A DNA stretch of 64,000 bases from Pedobacter insulae (lineage in GTDB: Bacteria; Bacteroidota; Bacteroidia; Sphingobacteriales; Sphingobacteriaceae), in assembly GCF_900113525.1 (NCBI RefSeq), contig NZ_FOPP01000004.1, forward strand, positions 372,001 through 436,000. Direction: 5' to 3'. The position numbers were made by a program, and so were the translations under genes. A model generated the notes under the pieces. That model was not told the origin of the DNA and searched no databases. It saw only the letters and a list, made by a program, of their open reading frames with translations. Positions 1-9,232 of this stretch are shown piece after piece (position 1 is the first letter of the stretch; each line of letters starts with the position of its first letter).

Positions 1-1
1 A

Positions 2-358
2 CCTAATGATGCTATTGTTAATGCTGATGGGAAATATTATGTGTTTGTACAAACTGATAAAAAATCAGAAGACAATCACGAAGAAGGAGAGGAAGGTCAC
101 GATCACAAAGAGGGAGAAAAAAGTGACATTACAGAAGCAGATAAAACAGATGCCAAAAAGTTGAACGAGAAGAAAGAACATAAAGATGAAAAATCTAATG
201 TCAGTTTTGAAAAGATAGAAGTGCTTAAAGGCGTCTCGAATATGGGATATACGGCAGTTACTTTCGTTACAGAAGTTCCCAAAAATGCAAAAATTGTAGT
301 GAAGGGGGCGTTTTTTGTAAATGCAAAATTGAGCAATACAGGTGGGCACGAACACTAA
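2..358 (+). CDS. RND metal-efflux periplasmic adaptor (CusB/CzcB-like), C-terminal part only
   Basis: The reading frame is open from base 2, so the gene begins before the window; 118 codons are seen. The end resembles the last part of CusB/CzcB membrane-fusion proteins: a short beta segment (GKYYVFVQ), a His/Glu/Lys-rich linker (GHDHKEGE and KEHKDE), then the closing beta hairpin (VVKGAFFVNAKLS) and a GGHEH tail. In such pumps the adaptor links an inner-membrane RND transporter to an outer-membrane channel and exports divalent metal ions. The His-rich insert and the metal ATPase gene 187 bases downstream support a metal role. Which metal is exported cannot be told. Confidence 0.8.
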   Translation, partial: PNDAIVNADGKYYVFVQTDKKSEDNHEEGEEGHDHKEGEKSDITEADKTDAKKLNEKKEHKDEKSNVSFEKIEVLKGVSNMGYTAVTFVTEVPKNAKIVVKGAFFVNAKLSNTGGHEH

Positions 359-544
359 AATTTAGTGACTATGATTGGTTAAAAATTCATTTTCCGATGT
401 ATTTGGTGTTATATATGATGGTGGTTTGTGCGCTGCCATCATACCGCACCTGTAAGCAAACCGATCGACCCAATAACTTTTGTGAAAACAACACGGAGAA
501 CGATATTTAATTTATATAAAAAAAACTACTAAAAGACTATTATA

Positions 545-2581
545 ATGGAACACAAACATAAGTACGATGTACAAGGCAAACAGCTTTGCTGCACGCCACA
601 AGAAGAAAAAATATATACCGATGCCAATGCTAAAAAGCTTTTGGAAAAGCATCATGACGATGATGGTCACAATCACGAACAGTCAGATGATGACGGACAC
701 GACCATGGGAGTACAGATAAAACCACTTTTCAAATGTTTTTGCCAGCCATTATCAGTTTTGTTTTGTTGATGATTGCGATCGCTTTTGATAATTGGTTTA
801 CTCAGGCTTGGTTCATAGGGTGGGTAAGAATTGTATGGTATGTTGCAGCTTATATTCCTGTCGGATTTCCTGTGATTAAAGAAGCATTTGAAAGCATCAG
901 AAAAAGTGATGTTTTTTCAGAATTTTTGTTGATGAGCATTGCCACCATCGGTGCTTTTGCTATTGGCGAATACCCTGAAGGTGTTGCCGTGATGCTATTT
1001 TATGCGGTTGGCGAAGTATTCCAGACTTTGGCGGTTACGAGAGCCAAAGCTAACATTAAAACTTTGCTCGACCAAAGACCCGATGAAGTAACGATTTTAG
1101 AAAATAACCAACCTAAGACTGTAAAAGCTGAAACCGTAAACATCGGCAATATCATTCAATTAAAACCCGGAGAAAAATTGGGATTGGACGGCGAATTGTT
1201 ATCCGAAACTGCTTCTTTCAACACCGCTGCATTAACCGGAGAAAGCAAGCCTGACACCAAAACCAAAGGCGAAACCGTATTGGCTGGAATGATAAACCTA
1301 ACAACCGTTGCACAAGTAAAAGTAACCACGGCTTACACTGATAGCAAGCTTTCTAAAATTTTGGAATTGGTACAAAACGCCACAGCACAGAAAGCACCAA
1401 CAGAATTATTCATACGAAAATTTGCAAAAATCTACACACCAATTGTAGTATTGTTGGCAGTGCTAATTACCGTGGTCCCTTATCTTTTTGTGGATGATTA
1501 TGTATTCAGTCAATGGTTGTACAGAGCATTGGTTTTCCTGGTAATTTCTTGTCCGTGCGCATTGGTTATCAGTATTCCTTTAGGGTATTTTGGTGGAATT
1601 GGTGCCGCTTCCAAGAATGGAATTTTATTTAAAGGAAGTAATTTTTTAGATGTCATTGCCGATATTAAAAATGTCGTGATGGACAAAACCGGAACCATGA
1701 CAGAAGGCGTTTTCAAGTTACAGGAAGTGGTATTAAAACCTGAATTTAATAAAGACGAAATCCTGAAAATGGTCAACGCTTTAGAAAGTCAAAGCACGCA
1801 TCCGGTTGCCACAGCTATCCATCAATATGTAGGCGAAATCGATCATTCCATAAAACTAGAAAACACCGAAGAAATTGCAGGTCACGGTTTGAAAGCTATC
1901 GTAAATGCTAAAGAATTATTGGTTGGAAATTTTAAGTTAATGGATAAGTTCAACATCAAATATGATTTAGATCCAAGTACGATTGTTTATACCTTAATCG
2001 CCATTGCCTACGATGGAAAATTCGCAGGTTATATTACGATTGCAGACAGCATTAAAGAAGATGCTCAGCTAACCATTGATAAATTAAAAGCATTAGGTGT
2101 AAAAACTACAATGTTGAGCGGGGATAAAAGCACCGTTGTGCAATTTGTAGCAAAATCTTTAGGAATAAACAATGCTTACGGCGATTTATTACCAGAAGAC
2201 AAAGTAAATAAAGTAAAAGAACTCAAAGCTGGAAACCAAACCGTTGCGTTTGTTGGCGATGGAGTGAATGACGCACCAGTAGTAGCTTTGAGCGATGTAG
2301 GCATTGCAATGGGCGGTTTGGGAAGTGACGCCACCATAGAAACTGCTGATGTAGTGATACAGGACGATAAACCAAGCAAAATCCCAATGGCAATCAATAT
2401 TGGGAAGCAAACCAAAAAAATAGTCTGGCAAAACATCACATTGGCATTTGTGGTAAAGGGAATTGTATTGGTGCTTGGCGCAGGTGGTTTAGCCACAATG
2501 TGGGAAGCCGTTTTTGCAGATGTAGGTGTGGCATTATTGGCGATTTTGAATGCGGTAAGAATTCAGAAGATGAAATTTTAA
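545..2581 (+). CDS. Heavy-metal-translocating P1B-type ATPase (zinc/cadmium type)
   Basis: The 678-residue protein has the full P-type ATPase core: a CPC metal-site motif in a membrane helix (residues 336-338), the phosphorylated Asp in DKTGT (D380) and the hinge GDGVNDAP (571-578). The N-terminus has no classical CxxC heavy-metal-associated domain. It has a CC pair near residue 16 and a histidine/aspartate-rich stretch (about 35-58) that probably binds metal. About eight membrane helices are expected. It should pump Zn2+, Cd2+ or a similar ion out of the cytoplasm with ATP. It follows an RND adaptor gene, so this is a metal-resistance block. Family assignment is firm; the exact ion is inferred. 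Confidence 0.93.
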   Translation: MEHKHKYDVQGKQLCCTPQEEKIYTDANAKKLLEKHHDDDGHNHEQSDDDGHDHGSTDKTTFQMFLPAIISFVLLMIAIAFDNWFTQAWFIGWVRIVWYVAAYIPVGFPVIKEAFESIRKSDVFSEFLLMSIATIGAFAIGEYPEGVAVMLFYAVGEVFQTLAVTRAKANIKTLLDQRPDEVTILENNQPKTVKAETVNIGNIIQLKPGEKLGLDGELLSETASFNTAALTGESKPDTKTKGETVLAGMINLTTVAQVKVTTAYTDSKLSKILELVQNATAQKAPTELFIRKFAKIYTPIVVLLAVLITVVPYLFVDDYVFSQWLYRALVFLVISCPCALVISIPLGYFGGIGAASKNGILFKGSNFLDVIADIKNVVMDKTGTMTEGVFKLQEVVLKPEFNKDEILKMVNALESQSTHPVATAIHQYVGEIDHSIKLENTEEIAGHGLKAIVNAKELLVGNFKLMDKFNIKYDLDPSTIVYTLIAIAYDGKFAGYITIADSIKEDAQLTIDKLKALGVKTTMLSGDKSTVVQFVAKSLGINNAYGDLLPEDKVNKVKELKAGNQTVAFVGDGVNDAPVVALSDVGIAMGGLGSDATIETADVVIQDDKPSKIPMAINIGKQTKKIVWQNITLAFVVKGIVLVLGAGGLATMWEAVFADVGVALLAILNAVRIQKMKF

Positions 2582-2626
2582 TTATGATTTAAAATTTTAG
2601 CCATTAAGAATATTTATGAAAAAAAT

Positions 2627-2698
2627 AGGATTTTGAAGTGTTACGTCCGTAAAAGTATGATCAAAGGGATCAGTACGCGGGTTTGTCTTCAAAATCCT
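2627..2698. repeat. 12-bp inverted repeat between ATPase and PAP2 genes
   Basis: AGGATTTTGAAG at 2627-2638 is matched exactly by its reverse complement at 2687-2698, leaving a 48-base loop. The loop holds a smaller TGATC/GATCA hairpin. The structure begins 46 bases after the ATPase stop codon. It could end transcription or be a folded leader for the next gene, but no clear T-run follows. Confidence 0.5.
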
Positions 2699-2724
2699 TT
2701 GGAAATACCAATTAATCTTAAAAA

Positions 2725-3492
2725 ATGATTTCGAAGATAATCTCCATACTTTTTTTAATTATAGTTAGTAAAATATCCATTGCACAAAACAGTCTGATGA
2801 TTGAAAAACGACCGGATACTACTCTAAATACCGCGAATGTTTACAAGTTAAATTACAGGAAACTTATATTGCCCACATCTCTTATCAGCATAGGCGCCAT
2901 AAGTTTTGCTATCCCGGGTATGAAGAGACTTGATGTAGCAACTAAGATTGAGGTTTCCCATCACCGATCAAAAACAACACTAGACAATTATACCCAATAT
3001 TTTCCGGCTGTTATGGTTTATGGGCTAAACCTTGCAGGGGTAAAGGGAAAGCATAACTTTAAAGACAGGACTATTATCTATGTTACGTCACAATTGATTT
3101 CTGCTGCAATTGTAACACCTGCAAAATCCATAACTGCAGAAGAAAGGCCAGACAGATCTAATAAAAAGTCGTTTCCTTCAGGTCACGCAACTACGGCATT
3201 TTCTACTGCTCATTTTATGTATAGGGAATATAGGGACGATAATCTTTTATTGAGCTTTTCGGGATATCCGTTTGCTATTTTCACCAGTGTATACAGAGTT
3301 TTTAACGATAAACATTGGGTTACCGATGTTGTTGCAGGTGCGGGAGTTGGTATTCTATCAACAGAGCTTGCTTATTGGTTATATCCAAAGTTCAGTTCAT
3401 TTATTAATGTTAAGAATAAGAAAAGTAATAGTATCGTTGTTCCTTATTACCAATCGCAAAAGTTTGGTCTATCGTATCAACTGTCATTTTAA
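2725..3492 (+). CDS. PAP2-family phosphatase
   Basis: The 255-residue protein starts with a signal peptide (cleavage likely after IAQ, near residue 21). It carries the three PAP2 signature blocks: K-x6-RP within KSITAEERP, the PSGH block (residues 151-154), and an SVYR...H197-x3-D201 block (HWVTD). PAP2 enzymes use the two His residues to hydrolyse phosphate esters such as phosphatidic acid, undecaprenyl pyrophosphate or lipid A phosphates, on the periplasmic side. It follows the metal ATPase gene in the same direction. The substrate is unknown. A role in envelope remodelling under metal stress is only a guess. Confidence 0.88.
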   Translation: MISKIISILFLIIVSKISIAQNSLMIEKRPDTTLNTANVYKLNYRKLILPTSLISIGAISFAIPGMKRLDVATKIEVSHHRSKTTLDNYTQYFPAVMVYGLNLAGVKGKHNFKDRTIIYVTSQLISAAIVTPAKSITAEERPDRSNKKSFPSGHATTAFSTAHFMYREYRDDNLLLSFSGYPFAIFTSVYRVFNDKHWVTDVVAGAGVGILSTELAYWLYPKFSSFINVKNKKSNSIVVPYYQSQKFGLSYQLSF

Positions 3493-3522
3493 TCCGAAAT
3501 AATTTGATTTATCGTATTTAAA

Positions 3523-3717
3523 GTGGAAGAGAAGAAAAAGATATTGGTTTATAAATCTCCCGTTAAAAAGTCAAGACTTGCTGCTCAGAGTAAGCATGCC
3601 AAGCAAAAAGAAGGAATTAAAAAATCACCTTTTTTTGTTTTTTTGATGATATTGATGTTTGCGATATTGACTGTATTCATTATTGTTAAAATAATTCATA
3701 TTTATTCACATATTTAG
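3523..3717 (+). CDS. Small basic single-pass membrane protein
   Basis: A GTG start gives 64 residues. The first 38 are strongly basic (many Lys, Arg), followed by one hydrophobic helix (about residues 38-58) and a short tail. It begins 30 bases after the PAP2 stop and is probably cotranscribed. I do not recognise a family. The clean basic-then-hydrophobic layout and the position favour a real gene over a chance frame. Confidence 0.5.
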   Translation: MEEKKKILVYKSPVKKSRLAAQSKHAKQKEGIKKSPFFVFLMILMFAILTVFIIVKIIHIYSHI

Positions 3718-3854
3718 CGAACGAAATGGATGAAGAAAAATTGTTGCTGTTTTATAAGCTATTACCGATGTAGGTAATCAAATTGTGATTGAAAAGGGTG
3801 GGTTTTTAAGGATAGAACAGATGAATAGTATATTTGCTTATGTGACTGAAGTCG

Positions 3855-4433
3855 TCAATTCAATTGCTCTTTTGGCAATTCAATTATAATACGTCCCTGC
3901 TTAGCCAATTTTTTGATCCGCTTTTCTTCTCGATAATCGAGTATACTAAATCTGAACACAATCATTGCGATCAGGTATGTCATTGCAATAAATGACGTTC
4001 CAAATATTAAATTTCTATAAAAGAAATCTCCAAGGTTATCGGAAAGGTCTGACTTTATCCAGTTAATCTCTGGTTGATACGGAAGATAGGAAATTTCAGC
4101 AATCACGGGGTAAGTTGGTTTCTTCCAATCTTTTTTATCTAGCGTAAAAGTATGCGAACTTGACTTGATTATTTTTCCGTCTGGTAGTGCAAAGGTATAG
4201 TCGAAGTCACGCATTCTTGGATGATCTGAATACTCGTAAAGACCTGACTCTCCAGAAATTTTTCCGACTGCAACTTCTCCATGCTTTATTAATTGATAAT
4301 GTCTGTATGGATCAATGTGCTCTCCCCATAAAAAGAAATAGATAAACGCCAGTATGGCGATGTCGAGCCATGGAAACCAAACGCTATAAATTTCTTTGAG
4401 GAACGAGAGGATTTGAGCTTTAATTTTTTTCAT
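3855..4433 (-). CDS. Membrane protein with two helices and an extracytoplasmic domain, DUF3592-like layout
   Basis: The 192-residue protein has a hydrophobic helix near residues 20-37, a middle beta-rich section (about 45-125) containing GKISG and a YTFALPDGK stretch, and a second helix near 138-160 followed by a basic tail. This order, helix, beta domain, helix, is like DUF3592 proteins, but similarity is not strong enough to name it. It runs opposite to the PAP2 gene and in the same direction as the next small membrane gene. Function unknown. Confidence 0.6.
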   Translation of the reverse strand: MKKIKAQILSFLKEIYSVWFPWLDIAILAFIYFFLWGEHIDPYRHYQLIKHGEVAVGKISGESGLYEYSDHPRMRDFDYTFALPDGKIIKSSSHTFTLDKKDWKKPTYPVIAEISYLPYQPEINWIKSDLSDNLGDFFYRNLIFGTSFIAMTYLIAMIVFRFSILDYREEKRIKKLAKQGRIIIELPKEQLN

Positions 4434-4493
4434 TTCTAAACAGTATTTATTTCTCCCTAGATAAATTCTATTCTAATTTAAAGAAAATATCGT

Positions 4494-4715
4494 TCACCAA
4501 TTATTAATGACTAAAAATAGTCCAATCAAAATAAGCGCATAAGCTAGCAGGCTGCAAAATCCTTCAACCGATCTGGTAGCTACTGATTTTTCATAATTAG
4601 AAAAATGTTCTAATCCATTCGGCCCCCTTCTATAAAATCTTCTTCTATTGATCCAGTAACGTAGGTATATTCCAAAAAGCATTGTTGAAATTCCGATTAG
4701 AAGAGATGTATTCAT
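4494..4715 (-). CDS. Small two-helix membrane protein
   Basis: The 73-residue product has a hydrophobic N-terminal helix (about 4-18), an Arg-rich loop (RRRFYRRGPNG), and a second helix (about 50-68). Similar short proteins are common in Sphingobacteriaceae and are sometimes mislabelled as transporter permeases. Nothing here supports a transport role. It lies upstream of the 192-residue membrane protein gene on the same strand, with 60 bases between them, so the two may form a transcript. Confidence 0.6.
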   Translation of the reverse strand: MNTSLLIGISTMLFGIYLRYWINRRRFYRRGPNGLEHFSNYEKSVATRSVEGFCSLLAYALILIGLFLVINNW

Positions 4716-4972
4716 AGCATCTTTATTTTATTTCCACCTCTATAAAAATACGCTTATAAAATATTTGAAGTGGTAACATGTTCGATTTTGAGACAATGCT
4801 TATATGGTATTGGGATTTCTGAAATTGTTCAAATATGTAGTAGATGATAAAGATTGCCTTTCGTCAATAGCTTAGTTGAATTATCAATCTTTTTGCGCGG
4901 TTCTAATTAAAACTCGTAAAAATTAACTATAATGTAAACAATTTATACCACGCTAACTTAACGCAATATAGC

Positions 4973-7009
4973 ATGAGATCTCAAAACTTTATTATCACCG
5001 AACTACGGATACACTCCAAGTGCAACGAAGTTTATAAGAAAATCCTTAAAGAAGACACATATCATTTTAATCAACTCGATTTAGTGAATTACCAAGAGCA
5101 ACAATCGCTCGAAAGGAGTATTTTCGGAAAACGAGTTTTTATTCAGGCAATTGTCGGTAAAAATGGAAGTGGAAAGAGTTCAGTTCTAGAAATTATCTAT
5201 AGAATTATAAATAATTTTTCATACTACATTTTAGACGGAACTCAAATGAAACGAGTTTCAGCTGAGCCTATTTATTTAATAGAAGAGCTATATGCAGATC
5301 TCGATTTCATAATTGACGATGTAAAATGCTCGTTTATGGTACGTGATAAATCTTTGGGGATTATTCGCGGCGAAGAAAAGTTCTATTTTGGTAATTTTGA
5401 TGACGACTTCTTTGAATTTTCAGATTTTAAAAGCAATAAAAATGAAGGAATTGTTAAACTGGTTTCTTCATTTTTTTATACAATTGTAACTAACTATTCT
5501 TTTCAGTCATTAATTACTAAGGATTTCGAAAAAGACATTGCTCGCGAGTTTATTGGCTCTAAGGAGAAAGGTTATCACTCGAATGGAAATTGGCTTGACA
5601 GTTTATTTCGTAAAAATGATGGTTATGTAACGCCAATCGTTCTGAATCCTTATAGAGATGAGGGTAAAATCGATCTTCAGAAGGAGTACGACCTAACATT
5701 GTCCAGAATTGCTGCTCTACTCATCCATTCAAAACATAGCAAAAAAGATCTTTTAAGTGGTTATAGTTTGTCAACAATTCAATACAAGGCAAATCATAGT
5801 CATTTTCTAAAAAAATTGTTTATAAAATATAATGAGTCAGACGATTCAATACATTTGACTGAACTAATGGCAGCAATGGTTGATAAAACATCTGTAGCAA
5901 GTCAAATTATTCAAGCATATGGGTTTGATATTACTCAATTTCAGAATGAAGATGCAGTTGTTCCATATGCTTATCTAATATATAAAACTCTAAGTGTCCT
6001 GAGTAAATATGCTCAGTTTGAAGCTTATATAAATGTTCCTGAGATTAGAAAGTTTGGACTAGAAATAACTGAGGAGCAAAAAATTGATTTATTAGCCGGT
6101 ATATCAGAAATAAAAACATTTAAGTCACATGTAAACATTAAAATTTATCAAACACTTAATTATATAAATTCCTATAATAATTTGATCAAGGCATTTAATT
6201 TAGAAGAATATATTCCTTACAAAGACAAGAAGAGATTTGGAGATATTGATGATATTATCCACCGGCTTCCACCGCCATTTTTTGAGCAAGACATTCGGCT
6301 GTTACGAAACGAAAATGAAGAAAAAGATCTCCCATTATCATCTTTAAGTTCTGGGGAGCGCCAGTTTATTTATACAATTGGAACGATTGTCTATCATATA
6401 AAAAATCTTCTTTCTATTCAACAATCCAACCGAATAAGATACAGGAACGTTAATCTGATTCTGGATGAAGTGGAGATTTGCTTTCATCCAGAATATCAGC
6501 GCCAATTTATCGCACAACTACTTGACCTGATGGATAGATTAAACTTAACAAGAAGCTGCTCGTTTAATATCCTTATCGTTACACATTCCCCTTTTATACT
6601 ATCTGATATCCCTAAAAACAATATTCTATATCTGAAGGATGGGAAGCAGTATCCTGATGAGGGCCTAATTAATCCTTTTGCAGCAAACATAAATGACATC
6701 CTTTACCAAAGCTTTTTTCTGGAAGGTGGCTTTATGGGTGAGCATGCAAAAAATCAAATTGTATCTGCAGTTAGTGCCTTAGAAAGGATTATAAAAAAGC
6801 AGAAAGTAAGTGTGAAGTCACTTTGGAACAAACAATCACTATTGGAGTTAATTGAAATGACCGGTGAGCCGCTATTGCGTGAAAATTTGTTTGGCTTATA
6901 CACTCAAGCTTTCGATCAACCTTCTTATGAAGATCAGCTTATAGCCAAAGATGAGGAAATAGATAGGTTACAAAGGTTGCTTGATAAAAGGAATGGAGGT
7001 AAATCATGA
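4973..7009 (+). CDS. AAA (SMC/RecF-like) ATPase of a Septu-like defence pair
   Basis: The 678-residue protein has an ABC/SMC-type ATPase split around a long helical insert. Walker A is GKNGSGKS (residues 62-69), the signature-like segment is SSGERQ (S460, G461, E462), Walker B is LILDEVE (D498, E499), and a switch His lies in VTHSP. The stop overlaps the ATG of an HNH nuclease gene (ATGA), so the two are translationally coupled. An SMC-like ATPase followed by an HNH nuclease is the layout of the Septu (PtuA/PtuB) anti-phage system. The length is on the long side for PtuA, so Septu-like is an inference from architecture. Confidence 0.75.
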   Translation: MRSQNFIITELRIHSKCNEVYKKILKEDTYHFNQLDLVNYQEQQSLERSIFGKRVFIQAIVGKNGSGKSSVLEIIYRIINNFSYYILDGTQMKRVSAEPIYLIEELYADLDFIIDDVKCSFMVRDKSLGIIRGEEKFYFGNFDDDFFEFSDFKSNKNEGIVKLVSSFFYTIVTNYSFQSLITKDFEKDIAREFIGSKEKGYHSNGNWLDSLFRKNDGYVTPIVLNPYRDEGKIDLQKEYDLTLSRIAALLIHSKHSKKDLLSGYSLSTIQYKANHSHFLKKLFIKYNESDDSIHLTELMAAMVDKTSVASQIIQAYGFDITQFQNEDAVVPYAYLIYKTLSVLSKYAQFEAYINVPEIRKFGLEITEEQKIDLLAGISEIKTFKSHVNIKIYQTLNYINSYNNLIKAFNLEEYIPYKDKKRFGDIDDIIHRLPPPFFEQDIRLLRNENEEKDLPLSSLSSGERQFIYTIGTIVYHIKNLLSIQQSNRIRYRNVNLILDEVEICFHPEYQRQFIAQLLDLMDRLNLTRSCSFNILIVTHSPFILSDIPKNNILYLKDGKQYPDEGLINPFAANINDILYQSFFLEGGFMGEHAKNQIVSAVSALERIIKKQKVSVKSLWNKQSLLELIEMTGEPLLRENLFGLYTQAFDQPSYEDQLIAKDEEIDRLQRLLDKRNGGKS

Positions 7010-7968
7010 AGTCTATATTATTGACTCCAGCTATAGAAGATATGGCTAATGAATATTCATCAGAGTTATTTTTAGATAGAAAAGATGAATTCGTACAACC
7101 GCTACCTAATTTAAGAGCTTTGCTTAACGGACTTGATAATGCAGTTACGATTCGCACTGGGTATAAAAAATATATAATAACGGTAATCCGAGTCTATCCA
7201 TTTATTAACAGACTGAAACCAAGTTTTATAGATAGGGTACACCAATTATTTGCAAACCTAGATGTTGATTTGAGCGAAAAAATAAACATAAATGGAAAAG
7301 ATTTGCCGTTTTACAAGCATGTTACATCTGCAATGAGATATGATGCAGTTAGGGACAAAGATTTTTTGCCTTATGCCAAAAGACTTGGTATCCGTTCATG
7401 TGTTTATTGTAATGCAAATTATGCCATCTCATTTAAAGTTAAAAAGTCTAATATTGCAAAATACGAATTGGATCATTTTAAGCCTCAATCTGTATATCCC
7501 TATCTATGTACTAACTTTTACAATCTTTACCCTGTCTGTGCAAATTGTAACAAAGCTAAACTGAAAACTATAACTCTGTTTCCCTTATATACTGAAGATC
7601 CAGCAAGACGCTATCCATTTAAATTTACATTAGATAAAAAATCAATAGTTAAGTATATGTTAACGCAAGACTATACGGACCTCAAAATTGAATTTGATAC
7701 TTCAGACCATGATGATCATAATAGAGTCTTTAAAATCGAGGGTAGTTATAATGCTCTTAAAGATGTTGCAGAAGAATTGATTTGGAAACATAAAATATAT
7801 AATTCATCGTACCTTAAAAGTTTAAGAGAAAGTTTTGGTAAAAAGTTCAACTATGGCGGATTTAACCGTCTTATTTTGGGAAATTATGACAAGCCTACAG
7901 ATATACATCAAAGGCCATTAAGTAAATTAACACAAGACATTGCTAAGCAACTGGGGATCCTCAAATAA
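7006..7968 (+). CDS. HNH endonuclease, partner of the Septu-like ATPase
   Basis: The 320-residue protein holds a zinc-type HNH module: C132-x2-C135, the catalytic pair D156-H157 in ELDHFKP, an Asn-containing segment (TNFYNLYPVC), and C178-x2-C181. Such modules cut DNA, or sometimes tRNA, using one metal ion. The rest (1-125 and 200-320) has no family I recognise. The start codon overlaps the ATPase stop by four bases. In Septu the ATPase is thought to restrain or deliver the nuclease until phage infection. That role here is inferred from the pairing. Confidence 0.8.
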   Translation: MKSILLTPAIEDMANEYSSELFLDRKDEFVQPLPNLRALLNGLDNAVTIRTGYKKYIITVIRVYPFINRLKPSFIDRVHQLFANLDVDLSEKININGKDLPFYKHVTSAMRYDAVRDKDFLPYAKRLGIRSCVYCNANYAISFKVKKSNIAKYELDHFKPQSVYPYLCTNFYNLYPVCANCNKAKLKTITLFPLYTEDPARRYPFKFTLDKKSIVKYMLTQDYTDLKIEFDTSDHDDHNRVFKIEGSYNALKDVAEELIWKHKIYNSSYLKSLRESFGKKFNYGGFNRLILGNYDKPTDIHQRPLSKLTQDIAKQLGILK

Positions 7969-8164
7969 GATTGTGTTTGTAATTAATATTTTTATGTCTA
8001 AAATAGAAATGTTATTGCTTATTCAATATAAAATCTCATCAATCTTGAATAGGCTTTTGTAGACTTAAAGTTAATTCTTTGACTATAATCTAATTTAGTT
8101 ATGTAATTTTTAACCATTGAATTTCACTAACTTTAATATTTCGTCATCAAATTTTAAAAGAAAT

Positions 8165-8515
8165 ATGTATGAAGATGATACCATATTGTCTAGAGGTAAG
8201 TATAAATTTACAGCTCTTTGCAGGGTTCCGCCAGAATACCTACTTAACTTATATGCGAAAAAGAACAAAGCTAATCCTGAACTTTACGAGTATATTGAAA
8301 AGAACCTATCACGGATTAAAGCGAGAGCAATTGGAGAATTAGAAATCCCCGAACTGCACCTAGTATGCAAAAAAATAGTCTACTCTTCTGAAAAAGTAGC
8401 CAAAGCTGAACTAAAGAGAATAACTGAAATGAAAAATGACCATAAAATCCCCATCCGCTCGTACTATTGTGAAGTTTGTGGATGTTTTCATTTAACTTCT
8501 AAACCACAATCTTGA
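8165..8515 (+). CDS. Small protein with DUF3820-like N-terminus and C-terminal zinc knuckle
   Basis: From the ATG at 8165 the product has 116 residues. An upstream TTG at 8117 would add 16, but the ATG is preferred. The first part (SRGKYKF...VPPEYLLNLY) has the pattern of DUF3820 domains, which are also found attached to exonucleases. The end (YYCEVCGCFHLTS) has a C-x2-C-x2-H arrangement like short phage and mobile-element zinc fingers. The gene stands alone between the nuclease and an opposing XRE regulator. Nucleic-acid binding is likely; the role is unknown. Confidence 0.55.
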   Translation: MYEDDTILSRGKYKFTALCRVPPEYLLNLYAKKNKANPELYEYIEKNLSRIKARAIGELEIPELHLVCKKIVYSSEKVAKAELKRITEMKNDHKIPIRSYYCEVCGCFHLTSKPQS

Positions 8516-8613
8516 AATCATATCGATTAGATGCTTATAAAAATGTTAATCAAAAGAATGAAATCCGATACTGCGTCCAAGTAATATTGTAGTGTCTTAG
8601 TTTAGGAGATAAA

Positions 8614-8994
8614 CTAAGATTCCAGCTGATTGGCAGGTTCAATATTAATTACCTCAACTACTTTCTTCACTGATATTGAACCATCATTATTTATTTTATT
8701 GGTTTTTCTCAGAGTTAATACAACAAGGTCATAAGTAGCGGATTTACTAGGAATAACGTCTTTTATTTCAACTCCTAAAACTTTTGCTAACAACGGTAAG
8801 TGGCGAATGCTATATTTAGCCCTCTCAGATAAAGTTTCAACTTTAGAAACAAAGCCATCGGCGAGTTTCATTTTTTGAGAGAGTTGAAGTTGAGTTATGC
8901 CTTTTTTTATCCTTAACTCTTTAATATGCAGAATTAATAAATAATCTATTTCAGACATTTCTCTATATAAAATTTCTTCAGATTTGTTAGCCAT
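8614..8994 (-). CDS. XRE-family (Cro/cI type) transcriptional regulator
   Basis: The 126-residue protein has a helix-turn-helix of the XRE type at about residues 20-80: IKELRIKKGITQLQLSQKM, then GFVSKVE as the recognition helix region, then LPLLAKVLGVEIKDVI. The last 40 residues carry no known domain. It is transcribed away from the candidate structured RNA region at 9.2 kb and could regulate either neighbour. The DNA target is unknown. Confidence 0.8.
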   Translation of the reverse strand: MANKSEEILYREMSEIDYLLILHIKELRIKKGITQLQLSQKMKLADGFVSKVETLSERAKYSIRHLPLLAKVLGVEIKDVIPSKSATYDLVVLTLRKTNKINNDGSISVKKVVEVINIEPANQLES

Positions 8995-9220
8995 TTTTTA
9001 ATGGCAATTGACATATATAAAAAATTTTTATCAACTCCACTTGTGGATTTAAAAAATTGTTATTATATTAGTCCTATAAAGCAATTAAATTTTAATTATT
9101 GTAAAAAATATTAGATAAAAATAAAATTCAGATAACTGAATTGAAGTAATTACTGAAAGAACTTGTGGTGAAAAGTAGGACGTTCGAACACGAGAAGTAG
9201 GGAAAACTCAATTCCTATGC

Positions 9221-9228
9221 TATATTTG
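9221..9228 (+). promoter_or_regulatory. Bacteroidota -7 box ahead of the candidate RNA
   Basis: TATATTTG matches the Bacteroidota -7 consensus TAnnTTTG exactly. Transcription would begin about five bases after the box, which is where the long RNA stem at 9233 starts. No clear -33 TTTG is seen at the usual distance, so strength is uncertain. Confidence 0.5.
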
Positions 9229-9232
9229 TATA

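Noticed and set aside
65..355. Minus-strand frames over the metal adaptor gene
   Set aside because: They are antisense shadows; the plus frame matches the CusB/CzcB family end and is open from the window edge.
4494..4715. Transporter permease subunit
   Set aside because: Short relatives are sometimes given such names, but 73 residues with two helices and no ABC partner cannot support it.
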